Assembly (NCBI RefSeq): GCF_900149695.1
Contig: NZ_LT703003.1
Location: 2,361,200 to 2,425,199 of the forward strand
From: Anderseniella sp. Alg231-50
GTDB taxonomy: Bacteria; Pseudomonadota; Alphaproteobacteria; Rhizobiales; Aestuariivirgaceae
DNA: 64,000 bases
Reading direction: 5' to 3'
Of the stretch, positions 1 through 8,969 are shown piece by piece (the stretch's first letter is position 1; each line of letters opens with the position of its first letter). Under the pieces are notes generated by a model, which saw nothing but the letters and a program-made list of their open reading frames with translations, was not told the DNA's origin and did no database searches. The position numbers and the translations under genes were made by a program.

Positions 1-336
1 GGCGACCCGGTTGAACTGGATCCGGCCAAACAAAAAAAGGTGCGTCCATGGCCCGCGTTCATGCTCGGTCTTGCCACGCAACTGGCCAATCCCAAGGTCA
101 TTGTGTTTTTTGGCTCAATTTTCGTGGCATTGCTGCCTGCTCATTCACCCTTGTGGGTTTATGTGGTTGCGGTTGTCATCGTGTTCGGCAACGAGATCGG
201 CTGGTACGCCGTCGTCGCCATGCTGTTTTCCGTGCGCAAATCCCGCAATGCCTACATCGCCGCCAAGACCTGGATCGACCGGGCTATGGGAGGTTTCCTT
301 GGATTGATCGGCGCCCGGTTGATTGCTGACGCCTAG
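1..336 (+). CDS. LysE/RhtB-family exporter, C-terminal part
   Basis: The reading frame is open from the first base, so the gene starts outside the window. The visible 111 residues contain an ANPK motif (ATQLANPKV) in a hydrophobic helix, as in LysE/RhtB amino-acid exporters. Two further membrane segments follow (around VVAVVIVFGNEIGWYAVVA and the final FLGLIGARLI). The role would be export of amino acids or similar small metabolites across the inner membrane; the substrate cannot be read from this fragment. The GTG at 40 is inside the domain and is not the real start. The TAG stop lies within the left terminal repeat of the neighbouring repeat element, so that element may have set the C-terminus. 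Confidence 0.8.
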   Translation, partial: GDPVELDPAKQKKVRPWPAFMLGLATQLANPKVIVFFGSIFVALLPAHSPLWVYVVAVVIVFGNEIGWYAVVAMLFSVRKSRNAYIAAKTWIDRAMGGFLGLIGARLIADA

Positions 337-599
337 AGCATGATCCACCTGAATTGGAGCGTTTGACCGGTTTTTCCCGTTTGCTGGTAAGGCACGGTTC
401 CCGCCGTGGTCTGTTGACCACAAGGGAGCCGTAACGCCATCCAGCGGACGTGAAAAACCGGCCTATGGTGGGCCAAGTCAACCCATCGGCGTTGTTGCAA
501 AGTTTGCCCGATGCCCCGCATCGCGCTGCACTTTGCGCCTAACCGAGTGAGCTGATTTGGCTCCATCAAATGCTCCAATTCAGGTGGATCATGCTCTAG
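333..599. repeat. MITE-like element with 28-bp perfect terminal inverted repeats
   Basis: Bases 333-360 (starting CTAGAGCATGATCC) are the exact reverse complement of 572-599. The match continues imperfectly inward for about six more bases. The whole unit is 267 bp and begins and ends with CTAG. It fills the space between two convergent genes and supplies the TAG stop of both. An 81-codon frame on the minus strand crosses it but resembles no transposase I know. The size, the inverted ends and the intergenic position resemble non-autonomous repeats such as the RIME-type elements of rhizobia. Whether CTAG is a target duplication or part of the repeat cannot be decided from one copy. Confidence 0.75.
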
Positions 600-1489
600 C
601 TCTCGAGGCTTTTGACATAATTTGCGCTGAAGCGTGCATAGCCATCCTCGGTTACCTGAAGGTGCTCACGCGTCCTGGCATGAAATGCCGGAAGCTTGTG
701 ATACGGCACGGCAGGATAAGCATGATGTTCGGCATGATACGGCATGTTCCAGGCCAGCCAGCGCACCAGGCGGTTGGTGAATGTGGTGCGGGTGTTTTCA
801 AACATGTTGGCCACGAACGCACAACGTCCATGTTCAGCCAGCAGGTAAAGCCGCAAAAACGGCTGCCCAACAAGCAGCGGCAAAATCCATGTCCAGAACG
901 CCATGGTCGATCCGGTCCAAAGTGAACCGGCAAGCAGGATGGCATACAGAACCACCATGGCTTGAGCTTCGCGCATGACTTTGGCCTTGCCGCGCGCCGG
1001 CACAAAGCTGTCCCGGTTCGCCTGCACTGCATTGCGAAACAATGTCGTTAAATGGCCCCGCCAAACGGCAAGCCCGGAGATATGCACAATATACTGCCGG
1101 ACCGTTTCAGGCTTTGGTTCGGCCAGTTCCGGATCCTTGCCGGGCTCCTGGGTAAACCGGTGATGCGCCAGGTGGAAATACCGGAACCAGTCAGCCGGCA
1201 GGATGAGAACAACGCTGCAAATGCGCCCGGCCAGCCTGTTGAGCCAGACATTGCGAAACGGCGTGCGATGCACGGTTTCGTGCAGGAGCGTGAACAGGAA
1301 CACATATTGAATGCCGAGTGGCAACATCAACACCGGCCACCCCGGCACTCCGGCCAAGATCGCCCACACCAGCACTGCCATGAAAACAACATGCTGGACC
1401 AGCTTGAACAGGCCCGGCCAGTCGGACAATACAGTCAGGCTGTTGCGCTCTTCACCGCTCAGAGATGCCAGGAGACTTTTGTGGTCCAT
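596..1489 (-). CDS. Fatty acid desaturase family protein
   Basis: This 297-aa membrane protein carries three histidine clusters of the di-iron membrane desaturase/hydroxylase superfamily: HETVH, HLAHH and HAEHH. Hydrophobic segments lie between them (for example VVFMAVLVWAILAG and AILLAGSLWTGSTMAFWTW). These clusters bind two irons for oxygen-dependent desaturation or hydroxylation of a lipid or similar substrate. The length is slightly short for acyl-lipid desaturases but complete, with a clear start. It sits 25 nt downstream of the hydantoinase-type gene on the same strand and may be co-transcribed. Its TAG stop lies in the right terminal repeat of the adjacent element. The substrate (acyl chain, carotenoid or other) is not determined. 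Confidence 0.8.
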   Translation of the reverse strand: MDHKSLLASLSGEERNSLTVLSDWPGLFKLVQHVVFMAVLVWAILAGVPGWPVLMLPLGIQYVFLFTLLHETVHRTPFRNVWLNRLAGRICSVVLILPADWFRYFHLAHHRFTQEPGKDPELAEPKPETVRQYIVHISGLAVWRGHLTTLFRNAVQANRDSFVPARGKAKVMREAQAMVVLYAILLAGSLWTGSTMAFWTWILPLLVGQPFLRLYLLAEHGRCAFVANMFENTRTTFTNRLVRWLAWNMPYHAEHHAYPAVPYHKLPAFHARTREHLQVTEDGYARFSANYVKSLES

Positions 1490-1514
1490 ATGATCAGTTC
1501 TACAGCCGAACCGG

Positions 1515-3536
1515 TCACAGAGAAAGTGCGGGACGTGCAGTTGCCTCTATCTTCACCGTGGCGCGCAAGAGTCCATTGTCGTCGACCGCATCCGGCAGCA
1601 GGAACTTTTCGATATCCTCGGCAAAGCTGACCTGTCCGCCACCCATGGCATTGACCTCGGCAGCTGCGGTTTCACGCGCCAGCCGGTTGGCTTCGTCAAT
1701 TGCCTCGTTTGCACTTGCAAACTGCGACACGTTCTGCGGGCCATGCACCCTGAACACCCCGGCCCCGTTGCCATTGACCTCGATAGTCACAGTGCGTGCA
1801 ATCATGCCGGTCGCCGCGCCAACCGCATTGGCCACCTCGCAGGATTGCGGAAACACCATTTCGCACCCGAGCCGCTTGCCGACCTCCGGGTAGTAGATTT
1901 TCACCGGCCCGCCGACGGCGACTACCGGAACCTGCGGTGAAATCGACACTCGTGCCAGGGATCGCTTGCCCTCACCGCGGCATACAACATCGATCAGACC
2001 ACCGGCGCCGCCGGGTTCAATAGCGTGGTGACCCAGTGCCGTTTCCAGAACAGCCCGCCCGGCCAGTCGAACGGTTTCCTCCCACACCCCCTGCGAAAGC
2101 AGTGTAACGAGTTCGTCAGACGGCGCTTTCTGCAAGACATTGCGCACCAGCAGCCGTGCCGCCAGCACAGCCGCATCGCGCGACCAGTTGTCCTGTAGCC
2201 CCAGCACATGGGCCGCATCGGACGGCGTGAAGCCGGCAAGCTGCACATGGCCTTTGCGCGACAGGGTCTCCAGAGTGCGATGTGCACCTGATCCCGCTGC
2301 CAGCTTGCGCAGCGGCAGCGGTTCCGTCGTGATGCTCGCAAGCAGCTCCTGCTCACGTCTCGACAATCCGGCGTGATTTGCATCACTTTCCACCCGCCCG
2401 AGTGGCAGCATGACAAACTGCCCCGCCGTGGAACCTGACTCGGCATCCGAGATATCTTCTTGGAGCTGCTGGATGACGTGTGGAAACTTGCTGGCGACAA
2501 GGGACACCGGCACTGAACGGCGCGCGCCTACACTGGCTATGCCCTTCATGTCAAAACCAACTTCACTGTCGCCGCCAAGCCCGAGCGTGCGTACATCGAT
2601 GGCCTGCACCATGGTGCGCCATCCGCCGACATCCGCGCCTTGCTCGTTGACCTGCGGGCGGCCGTTTTCCAGTACTCCCAGATCGGTGGTGGTGCCTCCC
2701 ATGTCAGACAGGATGAAATCACTCAGGCCCGACAAGGTGGCCGCACCAACCAGGCTGGCGGCAGGTCCGGACAATACGGTTTCGATGGGGCGCAACGCGA
2801 CCGTTTCAGCACGCGCCAGGGAGCCATCGCCCTTCGTCATCATCAGCGGCGCATCAATGCCGAACCGTTCCATGGCTTGTTGTACCGCCTTGATCAAAAG
2901 CGAGATCCGCGAGATCAACCGCGCATTCAATGCAGCCGTCAACGCCCGTCTGGGCGCATCCAGGGCGGACGCCAGTTCGGTTGAAACCGTCACTGGCAAC
3001 AACGTCTTTCCGGTAATGAAGTCACGTGCAGCCAGTTCATGGGCCGGATTGCGAACCGCAAACTGCGAGGCCACCGCAAAGGCCTCGACGGCGTGGCCGT
3101 GTTTTTCGACAACCCCGGCAAGCGCGTCCATGTCCAGCCTGGTAACTTCTCCGCCATTGTGGTCATGGCCACCTGCAATGCACTCAACCACCAGGCCCGG
3201 AAACGCTGAACTCAATCCCGACCGCTGCACCATGGTTTCATCGAACCCGACGAGCACGACACAGACCGGGGACCCATGGCCTTCAACAACCGCATTGGTG
3301 GCAAGCGTGGTGGAAACCGACACCAGTTTGACCCCGGATGCCGCGCCCGCGTCGCCTCCCAGTGCTGACAAGGCACGCTCTATCGCTTCGCAGACCCCGA
3401 CAGCCAGATCACCCCGTGTGGTCAGCGCCTTGGCGCTGGCCAGCACCTCGCTGGTTGCAGCGTCCACAACGGCTGCGTCCGTATAGGTGCCACCGGTGTC
3501 AACACCGATGAGATAGGATTTTGTCGAACCGGTCAT
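1515..3536 (-). CDS. Hydantoinase/oxoprolinase family protein (HyuA-like)
   Basis: A 673-aa protein with the ASKHA-type N-terminus of hydantoinase A/5-oxoprolinase proteins: IGVDTGGTYTDAAVV near residue 10 and a second phosphate motif in ILSDMGGTTTDLGVL. Family members hydrolyse hydantoins or 5-oxoproline with ATP, or form the large subunit of acetone-type carboxylases. No HyuB partner is adjacent, so the reaction is uncertain. The open frame extends 101 codons further upstream, but ATG 3536 is chosen because GAGGAA precedes it at good spacing and the GVDTGGT motif then lies close to the N-terminus. The upstream neighbour, an enolase-superfamily gene, is divergent across a 166-bp gap. Confidence 0.8.
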   Translation of the reverse strand: MTGSTKSYLIGVDTGGTYTDAAVVDAATSEVLASAKALTTRGDLAVGVCEAIERALSALGGDAGAASGVKLVSVSTTLATNAVVEGHGSPVCVVLVGFDETMVQRSGLSSAFPGLVVECIAGGHDHNGGEVTRLDMDALAGVVEKHGHAVEAFAVASQFAVRNPAHELAARDFITGKTLLPVTVSTELASALDAPRRALTAALNARLISRISLLIKAVQQAMERFGIDAPLMMTKGDGSLARAETVALRPIETVLSGPAASLVGAATLSGLSDFILSDMGGTTTDLGVLENGRPQVNEQGADVGGWRTMVQAIDVRTLGLGGDSEVGFDMKGIASVGARRSVPVSLVASKFPHVIQQLQEDISDAESGSTAGQFVMLPLGRVESDANHAGLSRREQELLASITTEPLPLRKLAAGSGAHRTLETLSRKGHVQLAGFTPSDAAHVLGLQDNWSRDAAVLAARLLVRNVLQKAPSDELVTLLSQGVWEETVRLAGRAVLETALGHHAIEPGGAGGLIDVVCRGEGKRSLARVSISPQVPVVAVGGPVKIYYPEVGKRLGCEMVFPQSCEVANAVGAATGMIARTVTIEVNGNGAGVFRVHGPQNVSQFASANEAIDEANRLARETAAAEVNAMGGGQVSFAEDIEKFLLPDAVDDNGLLRATVKIEATARPALSL

Positions 3537-3702
3537 GTTTCCTCTGCCATACATTGTCTTGGCGGCATGCAAGAGCAATGCTTGATGTTGCGGCAAAGGT
3601 AAAGTGCGGGCGCGACCGGACTGCGGAAAACAACGACATGTGCTGGTTACACGACAGCCGCAGTGCGCCATGGTGACGGCAACCATCCCGGAGCCGACAA
3701 CA

Positions 3703-4779
3703 ATGAAGATCAGATCATTCAACATCACCTGCGTGCAGCCGCCACTCGCTATCCCGCACAAGACGGCTTCCGGCACGATTGCCGCTGCACCACTGGTCCT
3801 GCTCGACATCGAAACCGATACCGGCATCACCGGCAGCACCTATATATTCGTGTACACACCGATGGCACTGAAACCGGTTGCCGGCCTGTTGGCTGACCTG
3901 GGAGACATGTTGAGCGGGCACGCAGTGGCGCCGCGAGACGTCGCTGCGCTGGTTCAGGCCAAGTTCCGCCTGGCCGGCAATCAGGGATTTGCCGGCATGG
4001 CCGCAGCGGCTATCGACATGGCGCTGTGGGATTGCCTTGCCCGTGCCGCCGATCTGCCGCTGTGCAGCTTGCTGGGCGCATCGCCGTCAGCCACTCGTGC
4101 TTATGACAGCATGGGGCAGATGCCGCCTGATGAAACTGCCCGCCAGGTCGAAACATCCATGAAGGCCGGATACCGCGCGTTCAAGGTCAAGGCCGGTCAT
4201 CCCGATCCGTTGCAGGATGAACGCGTGCTTGAGGCAATGCTCAGTGCAGCAGCCGGTGAGGAAATCTGGATGGCCGTGGATTTCAACCAGGCTTTCAGCC
4301 CTGTTATCTCAATCGAACGCGCCAGGAGGCTTGAACGTTTCGAGCTGGCCTGGCTGGAGGAACCTGCGCGTGCAGAAGACAATGCCGGCCATGCCCAGGT
4401 CAGGGCCGGCACCAGCATTCCCATCCAGACCGGTGAAAACTGGTGGGGCATTGCCGACATGCAGCGCAGCCTGGATGCAGGCGCCAGCGATCACGCCATG
4501 CCGGACGTCATGAAAATCGGCGGCGTTACCGGCTGGCAGGATGCCGCCGCTCTCGCCCATGGCCAGGCAATACCGGTTTCAAATCATGTGTTTACCGAAA
4601 TAACGGCACACCTGATGCCGGCCACCCCGACCGCTCACATGCTTGAGGTTCTGGATCTTGCAGGTGCGCTTTTGACAGATCCGGTAACCGTTTCGGCCGA
4701 TGGCACCATCTCACCGACAGGCCGGCCCGGCAGCGGCATCGAGTGGAACAAGGCAGCCGTCGAGAAATACCTGGTGTGA
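3703..4779 (+). CDS. Enolase-superfamily enzyme (mandelate racemase/muconate lactonizing type)
   Basis: A 358-aa protein with the ordered active-site residues of the superfamily. It has a KxK pair at 161/163 (FKVKAG), metal ligands D193 (AVDFNQ), E219 (LEEP) and E245 (TGENW), and an H-x3-E at 295/299 (SNHVFTE). The histidine suggests the mandelate-racemase subgroup, which includes sugar-acid dehydratases and racemases. These enzymes abstract a proton alpha to a carboxylate using Mg2+. ATG 3703 is preferred because GGAG lies about 10 nt upstream; the frame is open further upstream to 3604. Its stop directly abuts the convergent uup stop. The substrate is unknown. Confidence 0.82.
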   Translation: MKIRSFNITCVQPPLAIPHKTASGTIAAAPLVLLDIETDTGITGSTYIFVYTPMALKPVAGLLADLGDMLSGHAVAPRDVAALVQAKFRLAGNQGFAGMAAAAIDMALWDCLARAADLPLCSLLGASPSATRAYDSMGQMPPDETARQVETSMKAGYRAFKVKAGHPDPLQDERVLEAMLSAAAGEEIWMAVDFNQAFSPVISIERARRLERFELAWLEEPARAEDNAGHAQVRAGTSIPIQTGENWWGIADMQRSLDAGASDHAMPDVMKIGGVTGWQDAAALAHGQAIPVSNHVFTEITAHLMPATPTAHMLEVLDLAGALLTDPVTVSADGTISPTGRPGSGIEWNKAAVEKYLV

Positions 4780-6603
4780 TCAGCTCTCGAATTCTTCCCG
4801 CAGCATCTCCAGTTCAAGCCAGCGTTCTTCCGCCTCTGCCTGCCTGGTTTGCGCGGCCTTGAGATCGGCCGCGGCTTTCTCGAACCCTTCAGGGTCAGTC
4901 GAGTAGAAATCCGGCGCCGCCATTTTCTCCTGCAGCGCGGCAATACTGTCGCCCAGCGTCTCGATCTCCTTCGGCAGGGTTTCCAGGGCATGCTTGTCCT
5001 TGAAAGACATTTTCCGCTTCTGCGATGCAGGCGCGCTCGCCTTTCCGGCAGACGCACGGGTTGTCTTGTGCACCGGCTTCACGTCTGAGGCCTGTTTGAC
5101 CTCCGCCCTCGCCTCACCGGCCTGACGCATCATGTCGGTGTATCCGCCGGGATACTCACGCCACACGCCATTGCCTTCGAAGGCAAGCGTCGATGTTGCC
5201 ACCTTGTCTATGAAATCGCGGTCATGACTGACCAGCAGCACCGTGCCCGCATAGGACGAGAGCAGTTCCTGCAGCAAATCCAGTGTTTCCAGGTCAAGGT
5301 CATTGGTCGGCTCGTCCAGCACCATGAAATTCGATGGCTTCGACAGGGCACGCGCCAGCATGATGCGGCCGCGTTCTCCGCCAGAAAGAACATCGACCGG
5401 GGTTCGCGCCTGTTCAGGGCGAAACAGGAAATCCTGCATCCACGACATGACGTGGCGCGCCTCGCCGTTGACGATCACCTGGTCGGACCCGCCACCGGTG
5501 AGCGCGTCACGCAGGGTCGTTCCCGGTGTCAGCGACGTGCGGTCCTGCTCCAGTGACACGATCTCGAGATTGGTGCCGAGCCGCACCGTGCCTGCGTCCG
5601 GCGCAAGCTGTCCGGTAATCAGGCGTATCAGGGTTGTCTTGCCGGCCCCGTTCGGCCCGGTGATCGCGATGCGGTCACCGCGCAGCACCCGCAGGTTCAG
5701 GTCCCGCACTATGGCGCGCTCACCGAACGACTTGCTTAGGTTCTTGGCTTCGATCACCAGTTTGCCGGACGCATCGGCATCCCCGGAAGACAGGTTGACA
5801 TTGCCTTGTGCCCGCAACGTGGTACGCCGCTTTTCCCGCAATGCTTCCAGGTCACCCAACCGGCGCACATTGCGCTTGCGCCGTGCGGTGACGCCATAGC
5901 GCAGCCAGTGTTCCTCGCGCACGATCTTGCGGTCGAGCTTGTGCTGCTCGCGTTGTTCTTCCTCAAGCACTTCGTCGCGCCAGGTTTCAAAGTGGGCAAA
6001 GCCGCGGTTCATGCGCCGCGCCGTTCCCCGGTCCAGCCACACGGTCGCCTGCGACAGGTTCTCCAGGAAACGGCGGTCGTGGCTGATCAGCACCAGCGCC
6101 GAACGCAGTGATTTCAACTCCGCTTCAAGCCATTCGATGGCCGGCAGGTCAAGATGGTTGGTTGGTTCGTCCAGCAGCAGGATATCCGGCTCCGGCGCCA
6201 GCACCCTGGCCAGTGCTGCACGGCGTGCCTCGCCCCCCGAAAGCTGCGTGGTATCCTCGTCACCGCTCAGCGACAACTGCTCCATCAGGTAATTGGCGCG
6301 ATATTCGTCATCGCCCGGCGTCAAACCTGATTCAACATATGAACGAACGGTCGAAAACCCCGCAAAATCAGGTTCTTGAAGAAGATATCTGACGGTGGTA
6401 CCGGGCTGCAGAAATCGCGTGCCGCTGTCTGCCTCAACATCGCCGGCAGCGATCTTGAGCAATGTCGATTTGCCTGACCCGTTGCGCCCGACCAGGCAGA
6501 TGCGCTCGCCTGCATTGGCGCTCAGGTCGGCACCGGCCAGCAACGGCCTGCCGCCAAAGGTCAGCGTGATGTCCTGCAATGTCAGAAGCGGCGGTTGAGC
6601 CAT
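4780..6603 (-). CDS. uup: ABC-F family ATPase, Uup-like
   Basis: A soluble 607-aa protein with two ABC ATPase domains and no membrane segments. The first has Walker A GRNGSGKS (39-46), signature LSGGE and Walker B LLLDEP. The second has GPNGAGKT, LSGGERG and VLDEP. Both H-loops read SHDR. A charged linker between the domains and a C-terminal coiled-coil-like region rich in E, K and A match the Uup branch of ABC-F proteins. These act on ribosomes or nucleic acids rather than in transport. It is the last gene of a minus-strand run, 24 nt after the DUF3726 gene. Distinction from other ABC-F paralogues rests on the C-terminal extension. Confidence 0.85.
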   Translation of the reverse strand: MAQPPLLTLQDITLTFGGRPLLAGADLSANAGERICLVGRNGSGKSTLLKIAAGDVEADSGTRFLQPGTTVRYLLQEPDFAGFSTVRSYVESGLTPGDDEYRANYLMEQLSLSGDEDTTQLSGGEARRAALARVLAPEPDILLLDEPTNHLDLPAIEWLEAELKSLRSALVLISHDRRFLENLSQATVWLDRGTARRMNRGFAHFETWRDEVLEEEQREQHKLDRKIVREEHWLRYGVTARRKRNVRRLGDLEALREKRRTTLRAQGNVNLSSGDADASGKLVIEAKNLSKSFGERAIVRDLNLRVLRGDRIAITGPNGAGKTTLIRLITGQLAPDAGTVRLGTNLEIVSLEQDRTSLTPGTTLRDALTGGGSDQVIVNGEARHVMSWMQDFLFRPEQARTPVDVLSGGERGRIMLARALSKPSNFMVLDEPTNDLDLETLDLLQELLSSYAGTVLLVSHDRDFIDKVATSTLAFEGNGVWREYPGGYTDMMRQAGEARAEVKQASDVKPVHKTTRASAGKASAPASQKRKMSFKDKHALETLPKEIETLGDSIAALQEKMAAPDFYSTDPEGFEKAAADLKAAQTRQAEAEERWLELEMLREEFES

Positions 6604-6627
6604 GATGATGGATGCCGGAAAAAGAGA

Positions 6628-7251
6628 TTAATCGTTGTCGGTCAGGCCGGCACCTGCACCCTTGAGCCGCGAAGCCTCGGTGGCGGGTACATAGGTGCGA
6701 TGCGCAAAGGCCGACAGGGCTTCCCATATTTCGTCGGCAATGTCCACGGCTCCCGGGTGCCAATGGTGAGTAGTGTCTCCCGCAGGTTCGCAGCGCGCGA
6801 TCAATACCCGGTCGGCAATCGGTGCATTCATTACACCTCGCACACTCACCCCGTCATCCGAAGTGTGAATGCTGCAGTCGTCCCAGCTGACAACAGCCTT
6901 GTCAGATGACGTCTGGCAAAACGACACCAACAATAGCGGCGCATGAACCCTGCGCAGATTCACCTCTTCTGATTGCATGCCCATGTCTGCAATGAATGCG
7001 CCGACCAAAACCGGACACATCGGATGGCCTGCCTGCCAGCATTCGGAGTGCACCGAAGCGGGCCTCATTTTTTCACAAGGCACACGATCAGTGGCAACCA
7101 GAAGATCAAGCAACGACCTGGCACCTGGAAGCCGCAGGGATTCAAGTGCCGACACGGCCCGGCCTGCTTCCTGAGCCAAACCCCAGGGGCGTCCGGCGCC
7201 CCATGCAGCTTTCGTCGCCATGACCTCTGCTTCATTGAGGGAAACGATCAT
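6628..7251 (-). CDS. DUF3726 family protein
   Basis: A 207-aa soluble protein whose N-terminus contains KAAWGAG, matching the KAARGAG motif that marks the DUF3726 family as I remember it. No catalytic motif or function is known to me. The start ATG overlaps the stop of the upstream 573-aa gene as ATGA, so the two are probably translationally coupled. The C-terminal half has THHWHPG and a DIADEIW segment but no recognisable fold. Context places it with a deacetylase-like amidohydrolase and an unrecognised protein, suggesting a shared pathway. Confidence 0.65.
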   Translation of the reverse strand: MIVSLNEAEVMATKAAWGAGRPWGLAQEAGRAVSALESLRLPGARSLLDLLVATDRVPCEKMRPASVHSECWQAGHPMCPVLVGAFIADMGMQSEEVNLRRVHAPLLLVSFCQTSSDKAVVSWDDCSIHTSDDGVSVRGVMNAPIADRVLIARCEPAGDTTHHWHPGAVDIADEIWEALSAFAHRTYVPATEASRLKGAGAGLTDND

Positions 7252-8969
7252 GCAGGTCGGGTCTCGTCAAACAGTGGCCAGGCCCAGTCATCGGCATCCA
7301 TGCCTTCGATCTCATCCGGAAACGGCGCATCCGCATACATGGTTATCCGCACCCAGCGGTCGGATTTCGGATCGAAGCGCGACGCGCCGAAGAAGGCCAG
7401 CTTACAACGCAGCATATCAATCGGCATCATGGTCGCCGACAGAACATTGTCGTGTATCTCGGCATAGGGCAATTGGGCTGCAAGCTGCACCCGGCGCGCC
7501 GCATGGCGATGTTCAGGTTTACGCAGCAGGAATTCAGCCAGCAACGTGTTTCCCGGCTCGTTCTCAAGCGCGGTCATCATCGTCGCAACCTCACGGCCTA
7601 TTCCGAGGCGTTGTTCAAGCTCGACCCCGTCTTCCTCATGCCGCTCGCCCAGCCGTGGTTCCAGTTTTTCTTCCGACACATACCAGAACCGTGCGGTTTG
7701 ATCTGCGGCGTCAAAATCAGTCGCAAGTGCCCAGTCGAAATGCCTGGCAGCCAGGCCGGCAAGCGCATCGACCCGCATTGTCCCGTCTATGGCAAACGCC
7801 CGCCTTTCATCCGCTGCCATTGCACCGGCCAGATCATCGACCAGATCGCCATGGGGCTCGATCACCAATGAGCACACCGCTTCCTGCCCTTCCAGCGTCA
7901 GATTGGCCGCCGCCCACAGGTATAGTTCGTTCCACGGCTCCGACATAGTGAGCGCGCCAGTCGCGAGATGTTGTTTCAGCTTGCCAAAATCTCCGGCCAG
8001 TTCACACACCCGCATGGACTGGCGCTCATCAGGCGTGTGCCAGCGCTCGAGCCCGGCATGCGCGCGGTCCAGTTGCTCCAGGAAATGTCCGATCGTACCA
8101 GCGTTGGCGCTCGGCAAAGCCCGCACCCGCGCCAGCGCGGTTTCGCGAGCCGTGATCCAGGCGTTCAGCAGGGCTGGGTGGGTGACAAGGAACGGCGCCA
8201 TGCCCAGCCCGGTTGAATTGCCAACTCCCAGCCGCCGGCGGATATCGTGATCCAGCAGAACAGCCTTCGCACCACCCTTGATGCGCGCCATGTGCTCGAC
8301 AATGTCTACCGTGAACACACGGATCAGCCATACTGCCAGCAGCTCAACCCGGAACGGCCCGCCGGCCTCTTCACGCCTTGCATACAGGTCCCGGTCAGCC
8401 AGACCAAACTTGCCGTTGCCATAAACCGCCGTGGTGCGCATCAGGTAGCCGACCTTGTCTATTTCCGCGACATCCGGCTGCCGGCCCTGTGCCAGGCAGT
8501 CAGCGACATGGTCGAACAGGCGCACGGACCTGTTTGCTCGCGACAGGACCAGTTCGGTTGCTGCGCAACGACCTGCTTCCTGTTTCGGGACATTGTCGCG
8601 CAACCGGTCAATGTCGGCTCCCGTCGGAACCCCGTCGAACAGGGCAAACGTCGCATCCCATTCTGTCGCGATAACCCGGTCGGAGCGCTTTTCCGGCGGC
8701 AGGTCATTGGCATAGGCTATCAGCGAATAAGTGTGCTCAGGCCCGCGTGCTTCATAAACGCCGACCCCGACGCCGTTTTCATCCACATCCCATGTGGTGC
8801 GTTCCACTTGCCAGCCTTCACGCTTTACCCGGCGCAGGATGGCGCGCATGAACGACAGGCGGGTCTGGTGCGACGCCCCCATGCGGGCAAGCCGCATCAC
8901 TTCTTGCGGTGTCCGCATCAGTTCGGCAACACGGGCATCATCTGGCAAGCAGGTCTTCAGGTCAGCCAT
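7248..8969 (-). CDS. Unrecognised 573-aa protein
   Basis: I do not recognise this family. The protein is 573 aa, soluble, without signal peptide or membrane segment, and rich in Arg, Glu and Ala. It has an N-terminal helical part followed by a segment around SLIAYANDLPPEKRSDRV. ATG 8969 is chosen because GGAAGGG lies just upstream and the start overlaps the stop of the deacetylase-like gene by 8 nt. It overlaps the DUF3726 gene downstream by 4 nt. The tight three-gene arrangement suggests a conserved functional unit. No nucleotide-binding or metal-binding motif stood out. Confidence 0.7.
   Translation of the reverse strand: MADLKTCLPDDARVAELMRTPQEVMRLARMGASHQTRLSFMRAILRRVKREGWQVERTTWDVDENGVGVGVYEARGPEHTYSLIAYANDLPPEKRSDRVIATEWDATFALFDGVPTGADIDRLRDNVPKQEAGRCAATELVLSRANRSVRLFDHVADCLAQGRQPDVAEIDKVGYLMRTTAVYGNGKFGLADRDLYARREEAGGPFRVELLAVWLIRVFTVDIVEHMARIKGGAKAVLLDHDIRRRLGVGNSTGLGMAPFLVTHPALLNAWITARETALARVRALPSANAGTIGHFLEQLDRAHAGLERWHTPDERQSMRVCELAGDFGKLKQHLATGALTMSEPWNELYLWAAANLTLEGQEAVCSLVIEPHGDLVDDLAGAMAADERRAFAIDGTMRVDALAGLAARHFDWALATDFDAADQTARFWYVSEEKLEPRLGERHEEDGVELEQRLGIGREVATMMTALENEPGNTLLAEFLLRKPEHRHAARRVQLAAQLPYAEIHDNVLSATMMPIDMLRCKLAFFGASRFDPKSDRWVRITMYADAPFPDEIEGMDADDWAWPLFDETRPA

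Noticed and set aside
333-578. 81-codon minus-strand frame spanning the repeat element
   Set aside because: It is made entirely of the repeat, includes its terminal sequence and lacks a ribosome site or recognisable family.
596-925. Plus-strand frames lying over the desaturase gene, as examples of the many antisense frames
   Set aside because: High GC gives long open antisense frames; these lack family motifs and ribosome sites, while the minus-strand gene has clear histidine clusters.
3570-3587. CAAG-N7-CTTG dyad in the hydantoinase-enolase spacer as an operator
   Set aside because: The arms are only four bases and no regulator gene is adjacent, so chance is likely.
3537-3839. 101-codon upstream extension of the hydantoinase-type protein
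   Set aside because: The conserved GVDTGGT motif is N-terminal in the family and GAGGAA precedes ATG 3536; the extension overlaps the start of the divergent enolase-type gene.
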